Positions 1 to 6,013 of a stretch of DNA of 6,292 nucleotides are shown in pieces (the stretch's first letter is position 1; every line of letters starts with the position of its first letter). Source of the stretch: Rhodopirellula sp. (GTDB lineage: Bacteria; Planctomycetota; Planctomycetia; Pirellulales; Pirellulaceae); the NCBI GenBank assembly GCA_002714565.1, contig PAXU01000087.1, positions 26,331-32,622 on the forward strand. The letters are read 5' to 3'. A model generated the notes under the pieces. That model was given only the letters and a program-made list of their open reading frames with translations, was not told the origin of the DNA and did not search any database. The position numbers and the translations under genes were made by a program.

Positions 1-1667
1 CCAGTGCTTCGAAGGAATTCCTGAAACTTGTCGAGGTTGCGATTGAACGTGCGGCACTTGAACAGCCCACTTTACAGGTGGCAGGCTTGCATTCCTGGCG
101 AGTTAATAAGGTTTACCACCAGAAACCGAAGGCGGGGAGCATTAGTTACAGGTCTGAGCAGGTAGCTCCGGCAATTTCCGACACGCTGCAGGGATACTGC
201 TGTTACTCCAGATGGGTGAATATCCCAACCGGCGAATCCTCAATTCCAGACAAGTTGTATTTCGAGTTGCTGAGTAATGAATCAACCGCAGAGCCTATTC
301 AATTGGTTTCCAGACGGGGCATGATGACTGGGATTTCATACCTCAAAGGGGATCGGCTACGGCGAGATGCTGATGTTCAAGTAGTTAAGATCTCTAACTC
401 GACGCTTCAGTCGATTCGATATCGGACCACAGTCGACCGAATTATCGATAACGCATTTGCCGGAAACGATTTGCAGAAATTAATCGGGGAACTCGGCCAC
501 ATTCTGAAGGGATTGGATGCACTGACAGCGATAGACCGGTTGTCTCACCTGGTGATTCGACTTGAGCGGCAGCACCAATACTTACATGCAATGCGGGTAA
601 ATCATTTCATTTTGCAGGAGTATGCGGGACATCCTTTTACCGAGCGAGCATATTTAAGTTTGATGCGCATGTACACAAGTAGTGAGCTGATGATGCAATT
701 CGCACGCATGGCAACTCAAAATGGTACCAGCGATTTCAAAGACTCAAAACAATCCAATGTGGCTAGGGCTTCCGCCACGGTCGAAACATCACCGGCTTTG
801 GGAAGTAATCGGAACCAACGGGCAATTGCATCAACGGAATCTGTTAATACATATCTTGAACAGTTTCAGTTGGTTGAACGAGACTTTTTCAAAGAGGCCA
901 TGGATTTGCTCGCCCACATGAAACGGAATCTACCTGAATTGTCCATGGATCTGAGGGTGAGAATTCCATTGTTGAGAGTGCAGCACAAAGTTGGTGCAAG
1001 TGACAATGCTGCTAAGTATCTACGGATATGGCAGTCACGACAGTTGTTCAATCCGCTAGATCCGGAATCTCGGCATGCAACATGGTCTCAAGCAGCAATT
1101 GATGAAGTTGGGATCAAGAACTCGCTCAAATCGAACATGGGTAAGCTCATCCCGGCTAGATTCACTTCCGAACGACCCGTGCTGGACGGAGAGCTTTCGG
1201 AGTCGATCTGGGAACAATCTACATTTGATTCACAGTCACAGCGTGTCCAGTTTTACTGGGACGAAGAGTATCTAATTATTGGTATAGAGTGTGCGAAAAA
1301 AGAATCCGAAGTATATGGTCCGGTCACGACGGAGAGATCCTATGATCAGAATCTAAACAATGCCGACCGAATCGTTTTGGAATTGGATTCTGACCGGGAC
1401 TACTCTACTTTTCAGCAACTCGTAATCGATCATCGCGGTAGATGTGCAGATTCCAGGATTGGGGATGCCACTTGGAATCCAAAGTGGTTTATTTCTGCAG
1501 GTCAGACGGAGTCGACCTGGACCATTGAGTGTGCTATCCCCTGGAGTCAGTTAGCGATGCGCGTGCCCAGACGCGGCGACATCTGGGTAGTGAAAGTCAG
1601 TCGGTTGTTGTCCTCCGAAGATCAAACGCGGCGTAAACCGGAAACCGCTCTATTGCACATACATTAG
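1..1667 (+). CDS. Partial protein (5' end outside window) with C-terminal CBM9-like domain
   Basis: The frame is open from base 3 with no stop. A GTG at 78 could start a 529-residue protein, but the 25 codons before it read as a good amphipathic helix (KEFLKLVEVAIERAALEQ), so the true start probably lies upstream of the window. Numbering from the GTG, residues 1-115 look beta-rich. Residues 120-210 are helical, in a TPR-like style (LIGELGHILKGLDALTAIDRL). Residues 215-255 are a low-complexity Ser/Thr/Asn/Gln linker, and 255-350 are again helical. Residues 361-525 resemble family 9 carbohydrate-binding (DOMON-like) modules: PVLDGELSESIWEQS, then VQFYWDEEYLIIGIE, NADRIVLELDSD, WTIECAIPWSQL and GDIWVVKVSRL. 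These are the usual landmarks of that fold in order. Such domains end many large planctomycete proteins of unknown role. No catalytic motif is visible, and ligand and location are unknown because the N-terminus is missing. It ends 19 bases before the phosphohexomutase gene. Confidence 0.8.
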   Translation, partial: SASKEFLKLVEVAIERAALEQPTLQVAGLHSWRVNKVYHQKPKAGSISYRSEQVAPAISDTLQGYCCYSRWVNIPTGESSIPDKLYFELLSNESTAEPIQLVSRRGMMTGISYLKGDRLRRDADVQVVKISNSTLQSIRYRTTVDRIIDNAFAGNDLQKLIGELGHILKGLDALTAIDRLSHLVIRLERQHQYLHAMRVNHFILQEYAGHPFTERAYLSLMRMYTSSELMMQFARMATQNGTSDFKDSKQSNVARASATVETSPALGSNRNQRAIASTESVNTYLEQFQLVERDFFKEAMDLLAHMKRNLPELSMDLRVRIPLLRVQHKVGASDNAAKYLRIWQSRQLFNPLDPESRHATWSQAAIDEVGIKNSLKSNMGKLIPARFTSERPVLDGELSESIWEQSTFDSQSQRVQFYWDEEYLIIGIECAKKESEVYGPVTTERSYDQNLNNADRIVLELDSDRDYSTFQQLVIDHRGRCADSRIGDATWNPKWFISAGQTESTWTIECAIPWSQLAMRVPRRGDIWVVKVSRLLSSEDQTRRKPETALLHIH

Positions 1668-1686
1668 CGAGTGTCCATGGGAATCT

Positions 1687-3057
1687 ATGTCTTCTACTCT
1701 TATCATTAGCGTCAGTGGCTTGCGCGGTATTACCGGCAGCGGTCTTACGCCTCAAGTCATTGATGATTACGTGGCCGCATACGCAGCATGGCTTGATGCG
1801 TCCTTAGATGACGGCGCGGAACGTGCCGCAGTGCTCGTCTCACGTGATGGTCGGGCAGGTGGTGCGGAGATTGCAAGACAAGTCGCAGATGGTCTGAATC
1901 GTGCAGGATTTGACGTGTTGCTGGGTGGTGTTGTCGCCACGCCAACTGTAGGTGTGTTGATTCGTCATTTGCAGTTGTCCGGGGCTATACAGATTACCGC
2001 GAGTCATAATCCTGCCGAATACAACGGTATGAAGCTTTACACATCCCGCGGGCGGATTCTAAATCAACAACAGGGTGAACAGGTATTGCGCGGGTATGAA
2101 TCGAAGAACTGTGTGGTAGGTGTAAAAACCGGAAGCACTGGTGAAATTGATGACACCAGCTCTGAACATATTCGTTTATTGATGTCTTCGGTGGACGCGG
2201 ACTCCATCGGATCAAAGGTTATCAAGGTACTTTTAGATTGCAATCATGGTGCAGGTTCACCATTAGGTAGACGACTGCTTTCTGATCTTGGATGCGATGT
2301 GACCGTGTTGGGAGGCGAACCCAACGGTGCATTTGCACATGGTGCTGAGCCAACACGTGAAAACCTGTTGCATGTGGGGCGCAACGTGATTGAAGGTGGA
2401 TTTGATATTGGATTCTGTCAGGATCCGGATGCGGATCGTCTTGCTGTTCTGGATGAACAGGGGAATTATATCGGGGAAGAGCTGACAATGGCGCTATGCC
2501 TTAAGTCCGTGCTACCTTCCTTGTCAGGCCCGGTGGTTGTGAATTGCGCAACAAGTGGCATTAACAGATTGATTGCCGCGCAGTTTGGAGTTGCCTGTTA
2601 TGAATCCGCAGTTGGCGAGGCAAACGTCGTAGAGCAAATGGATGCAGTGAACGCGGTGTTTGGCGGGGAAGGAAATGGCGGGCCAATTGACCCGTCTATT
2701 GGATACATCCGGGATAGTTTTGTGGGAATGGTCAGGATTCTTGATTTGATGACACGCGAAGCGGCATCCGTTTCGCAAATCGTTTCGGAGTTGCCAGTGT
2801 TGGCCATTGAGAAAACGAAAATCCCTGTGGAGCCCAGTCGCGTTGCACCTTTATTGGATCTCCTTTCTGCCCAATTTTCCAACGAAGAACAATCGCGACA
2901 GGACGGTTTGAAAATCATGTGGCCAAGTGGTGAATGGCTCTTAGTGCGAGGAAGTAACACAGAGCCGATCGTGCGTGCCATTGCGGAAGGACCGTCCTCA
3001 GAACGAGCCCTAGAGTTGTGTGGTATCGCTGCACAATGTGCTGCTCAGCTAGACTAA
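1687..3057 (+). CDS. glmM: Phosphoglucosamine mutase / phosphohexomutase, archaeal-type GlmM
   Basis: This alpha-D-phosphohexomutase has 456 residues, the normal family length, and all four active-site loops. TASHNP at 104-109 carries the phosphoserine S106. DPDADR at 246-251 is the Mg2+ site (D246, D248, D250). GEGNGG at 327-332 is the sugar-binding loop, and RGSNTEP at 421-427 is the phosphate-binding loop. The expected reaction is glucosamine-6-phosphate to glucosamine-1-phosphate, a cytosolic step toward UDP-GlcNAc for envelope polysaccharides. The N-terminal GLRGITGSGLTP and the GEGNGG loop resemble archaeal GlmM more than E. coli GlmM or PMM/PGM, which usually have a GE-x-SGH loop. Substrate preference (glucosamine, glucose or mannose phosphate) cannot be fixed from sequence, so the symbol is tentative. 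The ATG at 1687 has only a weak GGGA upstream. The 19-base gap to the preceding gene suggests co-transcription. Confidence 0.85.
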   Translation: MSSTLIISVSGLRGITGSGLTPQVIDDYVAAYAAWLDASLDDGAERAAVLVSRDGRAGGAEIARQVADGLNRAGFDVLLGGVVATPTVGVLIRHLQLSGAIQITASHNPAEYNGMKLYTSRGRILNQQQGEQVLRGYESKNCVVGVKTGSTGEIDDTSSEHIRLLMSSVDADSIGSKVIKVLLDCNHGAGSPLGRRLLSDLGCDVTVLGGEPNGAFAHGAEPTRENLLHVGRNVIEGGFDIGFCQDPDADRLAVLDEQGNYIGEELTMALCLKSVLPSLSGPVVVNCATSGINRLIAAQFGVACYESAVGEANVVEQMDAVNAVFGGEGNGGPIDPSIGYIRDSFVGMVRILDLMTREAASVSQIVSELPVLAIEKTKIPVEPSRVAPLLDLLSAQFSNEEQSRQDGLKIMWPSGEWLLVRGSNTEPIVRAIAEGPSSERALELCGIAAQCAAQLD

Positions 3058-3112
3058 TCAAAAGGACCCGAACCATACTCGGTCGAGTCTTGTTCATATA
3101 GGCGAAATTCAA

Positions 3113-3637
3113 ATGCGGTCATTAATTGCATATCTGCTGTTTTATCCGACCTTGTGGTACAACCAGATTCTCTGCCGGATTTTCAGTTGGCGGAATTGGT
3201 GGGATCGTATCGATGAACATCTGATCATCGGAGCACTACCCATGAAACGTCACGTGAAACCACTGCATGACGAGGGAATACGTGCAGTAGTGAACACGTG
3301 CAATGAATATTCGGGACCCATCGAGCATTACGATGAGCATGGGATTGACCAGTTGCGTGTGCCAACGGTTGACTTCACTCCGCCATCGCTTGAGCATGTG
3401 CAACAGGCGGTGCAATACATCAATGCTCAGATTAATGATGGAAAAGGAGTCTATGTTCATTGCAAGGCAGGACGCGGTAGAAGTGCAACGGTGGTGATGT
3501 GTTGGTTGCTCGACAATACCGACATGAGTCCAGAACAGGCGCAACAGCACATGCAACAGATCCGACCGCATGTGCTAAAAACGGTTTACCAACGCGATGT
3601 CGTTCAGGAATTCTATAAGACGAAGCAGTCTCAATAG
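3113..3637 (+). CDS. PTPMT1-like dual-specificity phosphatase, probable phosphatidylglycerophosphate phosphatase
   Basis: The 174-residue product has the Cys-based phosphatase signature HCKAGRGRS at 116-124 (nucleophile C117, R123) and a likely general acid D87 in VPTVDFTPP. Several features beyond the P-loop match PTPMT1, the mitochondrial phosphatidylglycerophosphate phosphatase, and its plant relatives. These are an N-terminal hydrophobic stretch with FYPTLWY (10-16), WWDRID followed by LIIGALP (29-43), NEYSGP (64-69) in the place of the PTPMT1 NEEYE loop, and QIRPHVL near the end. The predicted reaction is phosphatidylglycerophosphate to phosphatidylglycerol at the inner face of the cytoplasmic membrane, with residues 4-24 as a membrane-associating helix. 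The substrate is inferred; protein or phosphoinositide phosphatase activity is possible. The ATG at 3113 has a weak AGGCG upstream. The gene lies 55 bases after glmM, and a terminator-like hairpin overlaps its stop codon. Confidence 0.82.
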   Translation: MRSLIAYLLFYPTLWYNQILCRIFSWRNWWDRIDEHLIIGALPMKRHVKPLHDEGIRAVVNTCNEYSGPIEHYDEHGIDQLRVPTVDFTPPSLEHVQQAVQYINAQINDGKGVYVHCKAGRGRSATVVMCWLLDNTDMSPEQAQQHMQQIRPHVLKTVYQRDVVQEFYKTKQSQ

Positions 3638-3653
3638 GCTGCTGTATCTTTTT
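3624..3653 (+). terminator. Terminator-like hairpin overlapping the phosphatase stop codon
   Basis: AGCAGTC (3624-3630) pairs with GGCTGCT (3637-3643) as a 7-bp stem with one G-T wobble and a 6-base loop. A five-T run follows at 3649-3653, five bases after the stem. This resembles a modest intrinsic terminator and would end the upstream transcription unit before sufS. The stem is short and the T-run slightly displaced, so efficiency is uncertain. Confidence 0.45.
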
Positions 3654-3655
3654 AA

Positions 3656-3676
3656 CGTACTAGTACGAAAATTCGT
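3656..3676. promoter_or_regulatory. Two overlapping dyads upstream of sufS, possible operator
   Basis: CGTACTAGTACG (3656-3667) is a perfect 12-base palindrome. It overlaps by three bases the near-palindrome ACGAAAATTCGT (3665-3676), which has arms ACGAA and TTCGT around two A's. The pair ends 53 bases before the sufS start, a usual place for a repressor site. No regulator family is recognised from the sequence, and no clear -35/-10 pair accompanies it. Confidence 0.3.
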
Positions 3677-3729
3677 CTCAAAATAGACTGAACAGGTAAC
3701 GACTAACCGAGAGATCAAGGCCCGCACGT

Positions 3730-4950
3730 ATGGATCCGCATGCATATAAACAGGACTTTCCTATCCTGAGCCAGCGTGTGCGCGGAACACAACCGCTTAC
3801 CTATCTGGATAACGGTGCAAGTACGCACCGGCCACAGTCGGTTATCGATGCTCAAATACAAGTCGATACGGAGTGTTATTCCAACGTGCATCGCGGTGCA
3901 CATTGGTTAAGCGATGTTGCAACGGATCGTTACGAAGAATCTCGAGATCGAGTACAGCAGTTCATCGGTGCATCAGATAATCGTGAAGTCGTGTTTACCA
4001 GTGGTACAACAGCATCGATTAATCTCGTGGCGCGAGGGTGGGGCGATAAGCATCTTGGCGAGAATGATGAAATCGTTATCTCTGAGATGGAACATCACAG
4101 TAATATTGTCCCGTGGCAGCAACTAGCGGAGCGCACCGGCGCGGTTGTGAAATTCATTCCAATTGATCAAACCGGTCATTTGGATCTTGAGGCTGCTGAG
4201 GACCTTATATCAAGCCGTACAAAAGTGATTGCGTTCGCTCATGCGTCCAATGTGCTTGGAACGATCAACCCGGTGGCAGATCTGATGAGACTCGCCAATG
4301 CTGTAGGGGCGGTCACCGTGTTGGATGCTGCCCAGTCAGCACCTCATATGAAGTTAAACGTCACTGACCTGGGTGTGGATTTCGTTGCCTTTAGTGCACA
4401 TAAAATGCTCGGCCCTAATGGTCTTGGTGTGCTGTACGGGAGAGCGTCTTTGCTCGAGGGAATGGATCCGGTGCTTGGCGGCGGGAGCATGATTCACAGC
4501 GTGTCGGTCGATGGCTATGTTCCAGCTGCCATACCAACCAGATTTGAAGCGGGTACACCTGCTATCGGACAGGCATTGGCATTTCCAGCGGCTTTGGATT
4601 ATCTGGATGCGGTCGGGTTAGATGCCATTCATGCACATGAGCAGCAGTTATGCGAATTGGCTCACCGTCAACTTGCCGAAATCCGTGGTCTGACCATTCT
4701 GGGTCCGGAGCCGGCACAAAAAACGGGGATTGTGTCTTTCGTAGTCGATGGGGTTCATCCTCAGGACTTGGCGTTTGCGCTAGATCAACAAGGTGTGGCA
4801 ATACGTGCAGGTCATCATTGTGCGATGCCACTTCATGCAAAGCTTGGAATTCCTGCAAGTGCTCGGTGTAGCTTCTATCTATACAACACCGAAGAAGACG
4901 TTGCGGCTCTCACTGCTGCCGTACGAAAAGCCGTAAATCTCTTTAGCTAA
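3730..4950 (+). CDS. sufS: Cysteine desulfurase, SufS type (group II)
   Basis: This is a PLP-dependent fold-type I enzyme of 406 residues, the usual SufS length. It removes sulfur from L-cysteine to give alanine and an enzyme persulfide, feeding Fe-S cluster assembly in the cytosol. Visible residues are YLDNGAST (25-32), SGTTASIN (91-98), the PLP-stacking His of MEHHSN (120-125), D199 and Q202 in LDAAQSAPH, the PLP lysine K225 in SAHKMLGPNGLG, EAGTPAIG (273-280), the persulfide cysteine C364 in RAGHHCAMPLH, and R379 before YNTEED. The short RAGHHCAMP active-site loop places it with SufS/CsdA rather than IscS/NifS. The ATG at 3730 is preceded by AAGG at 3717-3720, nine bases away. It seems to form its own unit between two terminator-like hairpins. 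No sufE, sufU, sufBCD or sufT gene lies within the window. Confidence 0.93.
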   Translation: MDPHAYKQDFPILSQRVRGTQPLTYLDNGASTHRPQSVIDAQIQVDTECYSNVHRGAHWLSDVATDRYEESRDRVQQFIGASDNREVVFTSGTTASINLVARGWGDKHLGENDEIVISEMEHHSNIVPWQQLAERTGAVVKFIPIDQTGHLDLEAAEDLISSRTKVIAFAHASNVLGTINPVADLMRLANAVGAVTVLDAAQSAPHMKLNVTDLGVDFVAFSAHKMLGPNGLGVLYGRASLLEGMDPVLGGGSMIHSVSVDGYVPAAIPTRFEAGTPAIGQALAFPAALDYLDAVGLDAIHAHEQQLCELAHRQLAEIRGLTILGPEPAQKTGIVSFVVDGVHPQDLAFALDQQGVAIRAGHHCAMPLHAKLGIPASARCSFYLYNTEEDVAALTAAVRKAVNLFS

Positions 4951-5020
4951 ATCAATCATCATCGTTTGGCACATGACGGATCAGGAATACTTCTGTGAAA
5001 TCTGCGCAAATTCTTTGAAA

Positions 5021-5060
5021 AAGGCTTGCAAGTTAAAATGCAATCCTTAAACTCTTTTTT
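5021..5060 (+). terminator. Terminator-like hairpin downstream of sufS
   Basis: AAGG-C-TTGCA (5021-5030) pairs with TGCAA-T-CCTT (5039-5048): nine base pairs around one mismatch, with an 8-base A/T-rich loop. A run of six T's follows at 5055-5060, six bases beyond the stem. It lies 70 bases after the sufS stop. The stem is interrupted and low in GC, so this is a plausible rather than strong intrinsic terminator. The same bases could instead hold promoter elements for mraZ. Confidence 0.4.
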
Positions 5061-5102
5061 GTGGGAAACATACCCAAAACAGTTTTAGTTGGTAACTATA
5101 CT
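5026..5102 (+). promoter_or_regulatory. Candidate promoter elements for mraZ
   Basis: Two sigma70-like possibilities are present. TTGCAA (5026-5031) and TAAACT (5048-5053) are 16 bases apart, each matching four of six consensus positions. Alternatively TATACT (5097-5102) is a good -10 but lacks a recognisable -35. The second would place the transcript start near the TGGG-N7-CCCA pair at 5104-5118. Neither is convincing alone. Confidence 0.25.
5062..5076. promoter_or_regulatory. TGGG-N7-CCCA inverted pair 1, candidate MraZ site
   Basis: TGGG (5062-5065) and CCCA (5073-5076) flank seven bases. The half-site matches the TGGGN unit that MraZ binds upstream of its own gene in other bacteria, but there the units are direct repeats with a period of about 10 bp, while here they are inverted. 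It lies 131 bases before the mraZ start. A regulatory role is inferred from position and from the matching second copy. Confidence 0.35.
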
Positions 5103-5103
5103 G

Positions 5104-5118
5104 TGGGTTAGTTGCCCA
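5104..5118. promoter_or_regulatory. TGGG-N7-CCCA inverted pair 2, candidate MraZ site
   Basis: TGGG (5104-5107) and CCCA (5115-5118) have the same spacing as pair 1, and the two pairs are 42 bases apart, about four helical turns. The copy begins two bases after the TATACT -10 candidate, where a bound regulator could block transcription. Confidence 0.35.
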
Positions 5119-5160
5119 TTTATGTTGATCAGGCTGTTTTCAGTATTGAGATGCATAAGC

Positions 5161-5167
5161 AAGGAGG
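5161..5167 (+). promoter_or_regulatory. Strong Shine-Dalgarno AAGGAGG not in register with mraZ
   Basis: AAGGAGG is the best ribosome-binding site in the window. It sits four bases before a GTG at 5172, which opens a different frame from mraZ. The mraZ GTG at 5207 is 39 bases downstream of the motif and has only a weak GGGA (5197-5200) of its own. Confidence 0.55.
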
Positions 5168-5171
5168 CAAC

Positions 5172-5321
5172 GTGGCTATTCAGTGGATTAACACCCGGGA
5201 TTTGTCGTGTCTGACTCCGAAATACTGCTCGGTGAATTTCGCCGCACAATTGATGACCGTTACCGGTTATCGATACCACCAGAGTTGGCCGACCAATTAC
5301 ACAAAGAGGGGTCGGAACTAG
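5172..5321 (+). other. Possible leader reading frame overlapping the start of mraZ
   Basis: A 49-codon frame begins at GTG 5172 behind the strong AAGGAGG and ends with a stop at 5319-5321, inside mraZ in another frame. The same frame is also open from an ATG at 5151. The peptide (MAIQWINTRDLS...) resembles nothing I know. Its overlap with the MraZ-coding frame explains much of its length, so it is probably not a selected protein. Translating it could nevertheless affect initiation at 5207. Confidence 0.2.
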
Positions 5322-5689
5322 TACTTGCTAAGGAGAGGCCGGGGTGTTTGGGTTTATACAACTCCACCCCGTGGCAAGGTCAACTCGACAAGGCCGTCGA
5401 TTGGGTGGCGGACAAGGTGGATGCGGGGAAGCTCGGCGGGCAGGTCGACGACTTGTTGACGCTTGGACGATTGCTGTCGACTCGCCATTGCGAAGTGCAA
5501 CTGGCTGGTCGCGGGCGTCTGGTCATCCCGGAAGGATTCCGGGACTTCCTGGGGGTTGCCCCAGGTGATCCGGTGTTTGTCGTGGGAGCTGCAATAAGTG
5601 TCGAGATTTGGAATCCTCCGGCGTGGGTCTCTTATTTAGAAGATCGCATGCCGGAATTTCGATCATTACTTACGCAGCTGTCTGAGTAG
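5207..5689 (+). CDS. mraZ: MraZ-family transcriptional regulator
   Basis: The 160-residue product has two AbrB/SpoVT-like halves, as in MraZ, the DNA-binding ring protein that represses the division and cell-wall cluster in many bacteria. The first half has GEFRRTIDDRYRLSIP (9-24) with an intact DXXXR motif (D16, R20). The second has AGRGRLVIPEGFRDFLG (100-116) and VEIWNPPAWVSYLED (132-146), typical of the MraZ C-terminus. The second DXXXR has lost its Asp: A100 stands where D is expected, four residues before R104. It is slightly longer than the common 140-150 residues because of the linker around 60-90. The GTG at 5207 is the only start available, as the frame is closed by TAA at 5189-5191. 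The usual followers rsmH, ftsL and ftsI are absent, and the next gene is convergent. Its targets are therefore unknown; autoregulation through the upstream TGGG/CCCA pairs is possible. Confidence 0.85.
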   Translation: MSDSEILLGEFRRTIDDRYRLSIPPELADQLHKEGSELVLAKERPGCLGLYNSTPWQGQLDKAVDWVADKVDAGKLGGQVDDLLTLGRLLSTRHCEVQLAGRGRLVIPEGFRDFLGVAPGDPVFVVGAAISVEIWNPPAWVSYLEDRMPEFRSLLTQLSE

Positions 5690-6013
5690 GCTTGCGGCAT
5701 CGTACGGATTAAGGGACTAATCCAAACGGCTAGTGTTGCAGGAGACTTCGATTGGACGCGTCCTGTTTCATAGACTGCCAGCCAGTTTTGGGGAGGTTTG
5801 CGGAAATACATTCATAAGTCAATTCAAAGACAGCGCTGCAAGCGGCTTAAGCCCATTGTGACTGAACGGATTTGATAATCTTGCCCAGGTGATTTTGTCG
5901 GGACACAGATAAACCAGGGATCGGATTAACGTGGCATGGAAGCTACAACAAATTGTCACCGTGGATTAGGCCGTTTGTTTTTGCGCTGATGGTGACGGGC
6001 GACGAAAGTATAT
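5690..6013. other. Intergenic region with short palindromes, no gene seen
   Basis: I found no credible reading frame, tRNA or other RNA gene in these 324 bases between convergent mraZ and the RNase HII-like gene. They contain a perfect 6-bp hairpin (GGATTA 5706-5711 with TAATCC 5718-5723), the 10-base palindromes GGACGCGTCC (5754-5763) and GGCTTAAGCC (5844-5853), CAGCGCTG (5831-5838), and a distant pair GTCACC (5955-5960) and GGTGAC (5991-5996). None has a T-run that would make it a clear terminator. Confidence 0.5.

Noticed and set aside
2598..2981. Minus-strand open frame of 127 codons inside glmM
   Set aside because: It lies wholly antisense to a gene with all four catalytic loops, and its peptide resembles no known family.
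3063..3092. Possible hairpin between glmM and the phosphatase gene (CCGA with TCGG plus weak outer pairs)
   Set aside because: The stem is four base pairs with internal loops and no T-run follows, so it is not a credible terminator.
3236..3571. Minus-strand open frame of 111 codons inside the phosphatase gene
   Set aside because: It is antisense to the PTPMT1-like gene; its composition reflects the complementary codons and no domain is recognisable.
5739..5765. CAGGA and TCCTG inverted repeat around GGACGCGTCC
   Set aside because: Five-base arms with a 17-base loop are expected by chance; only the inner palindrome was kept as an observation.
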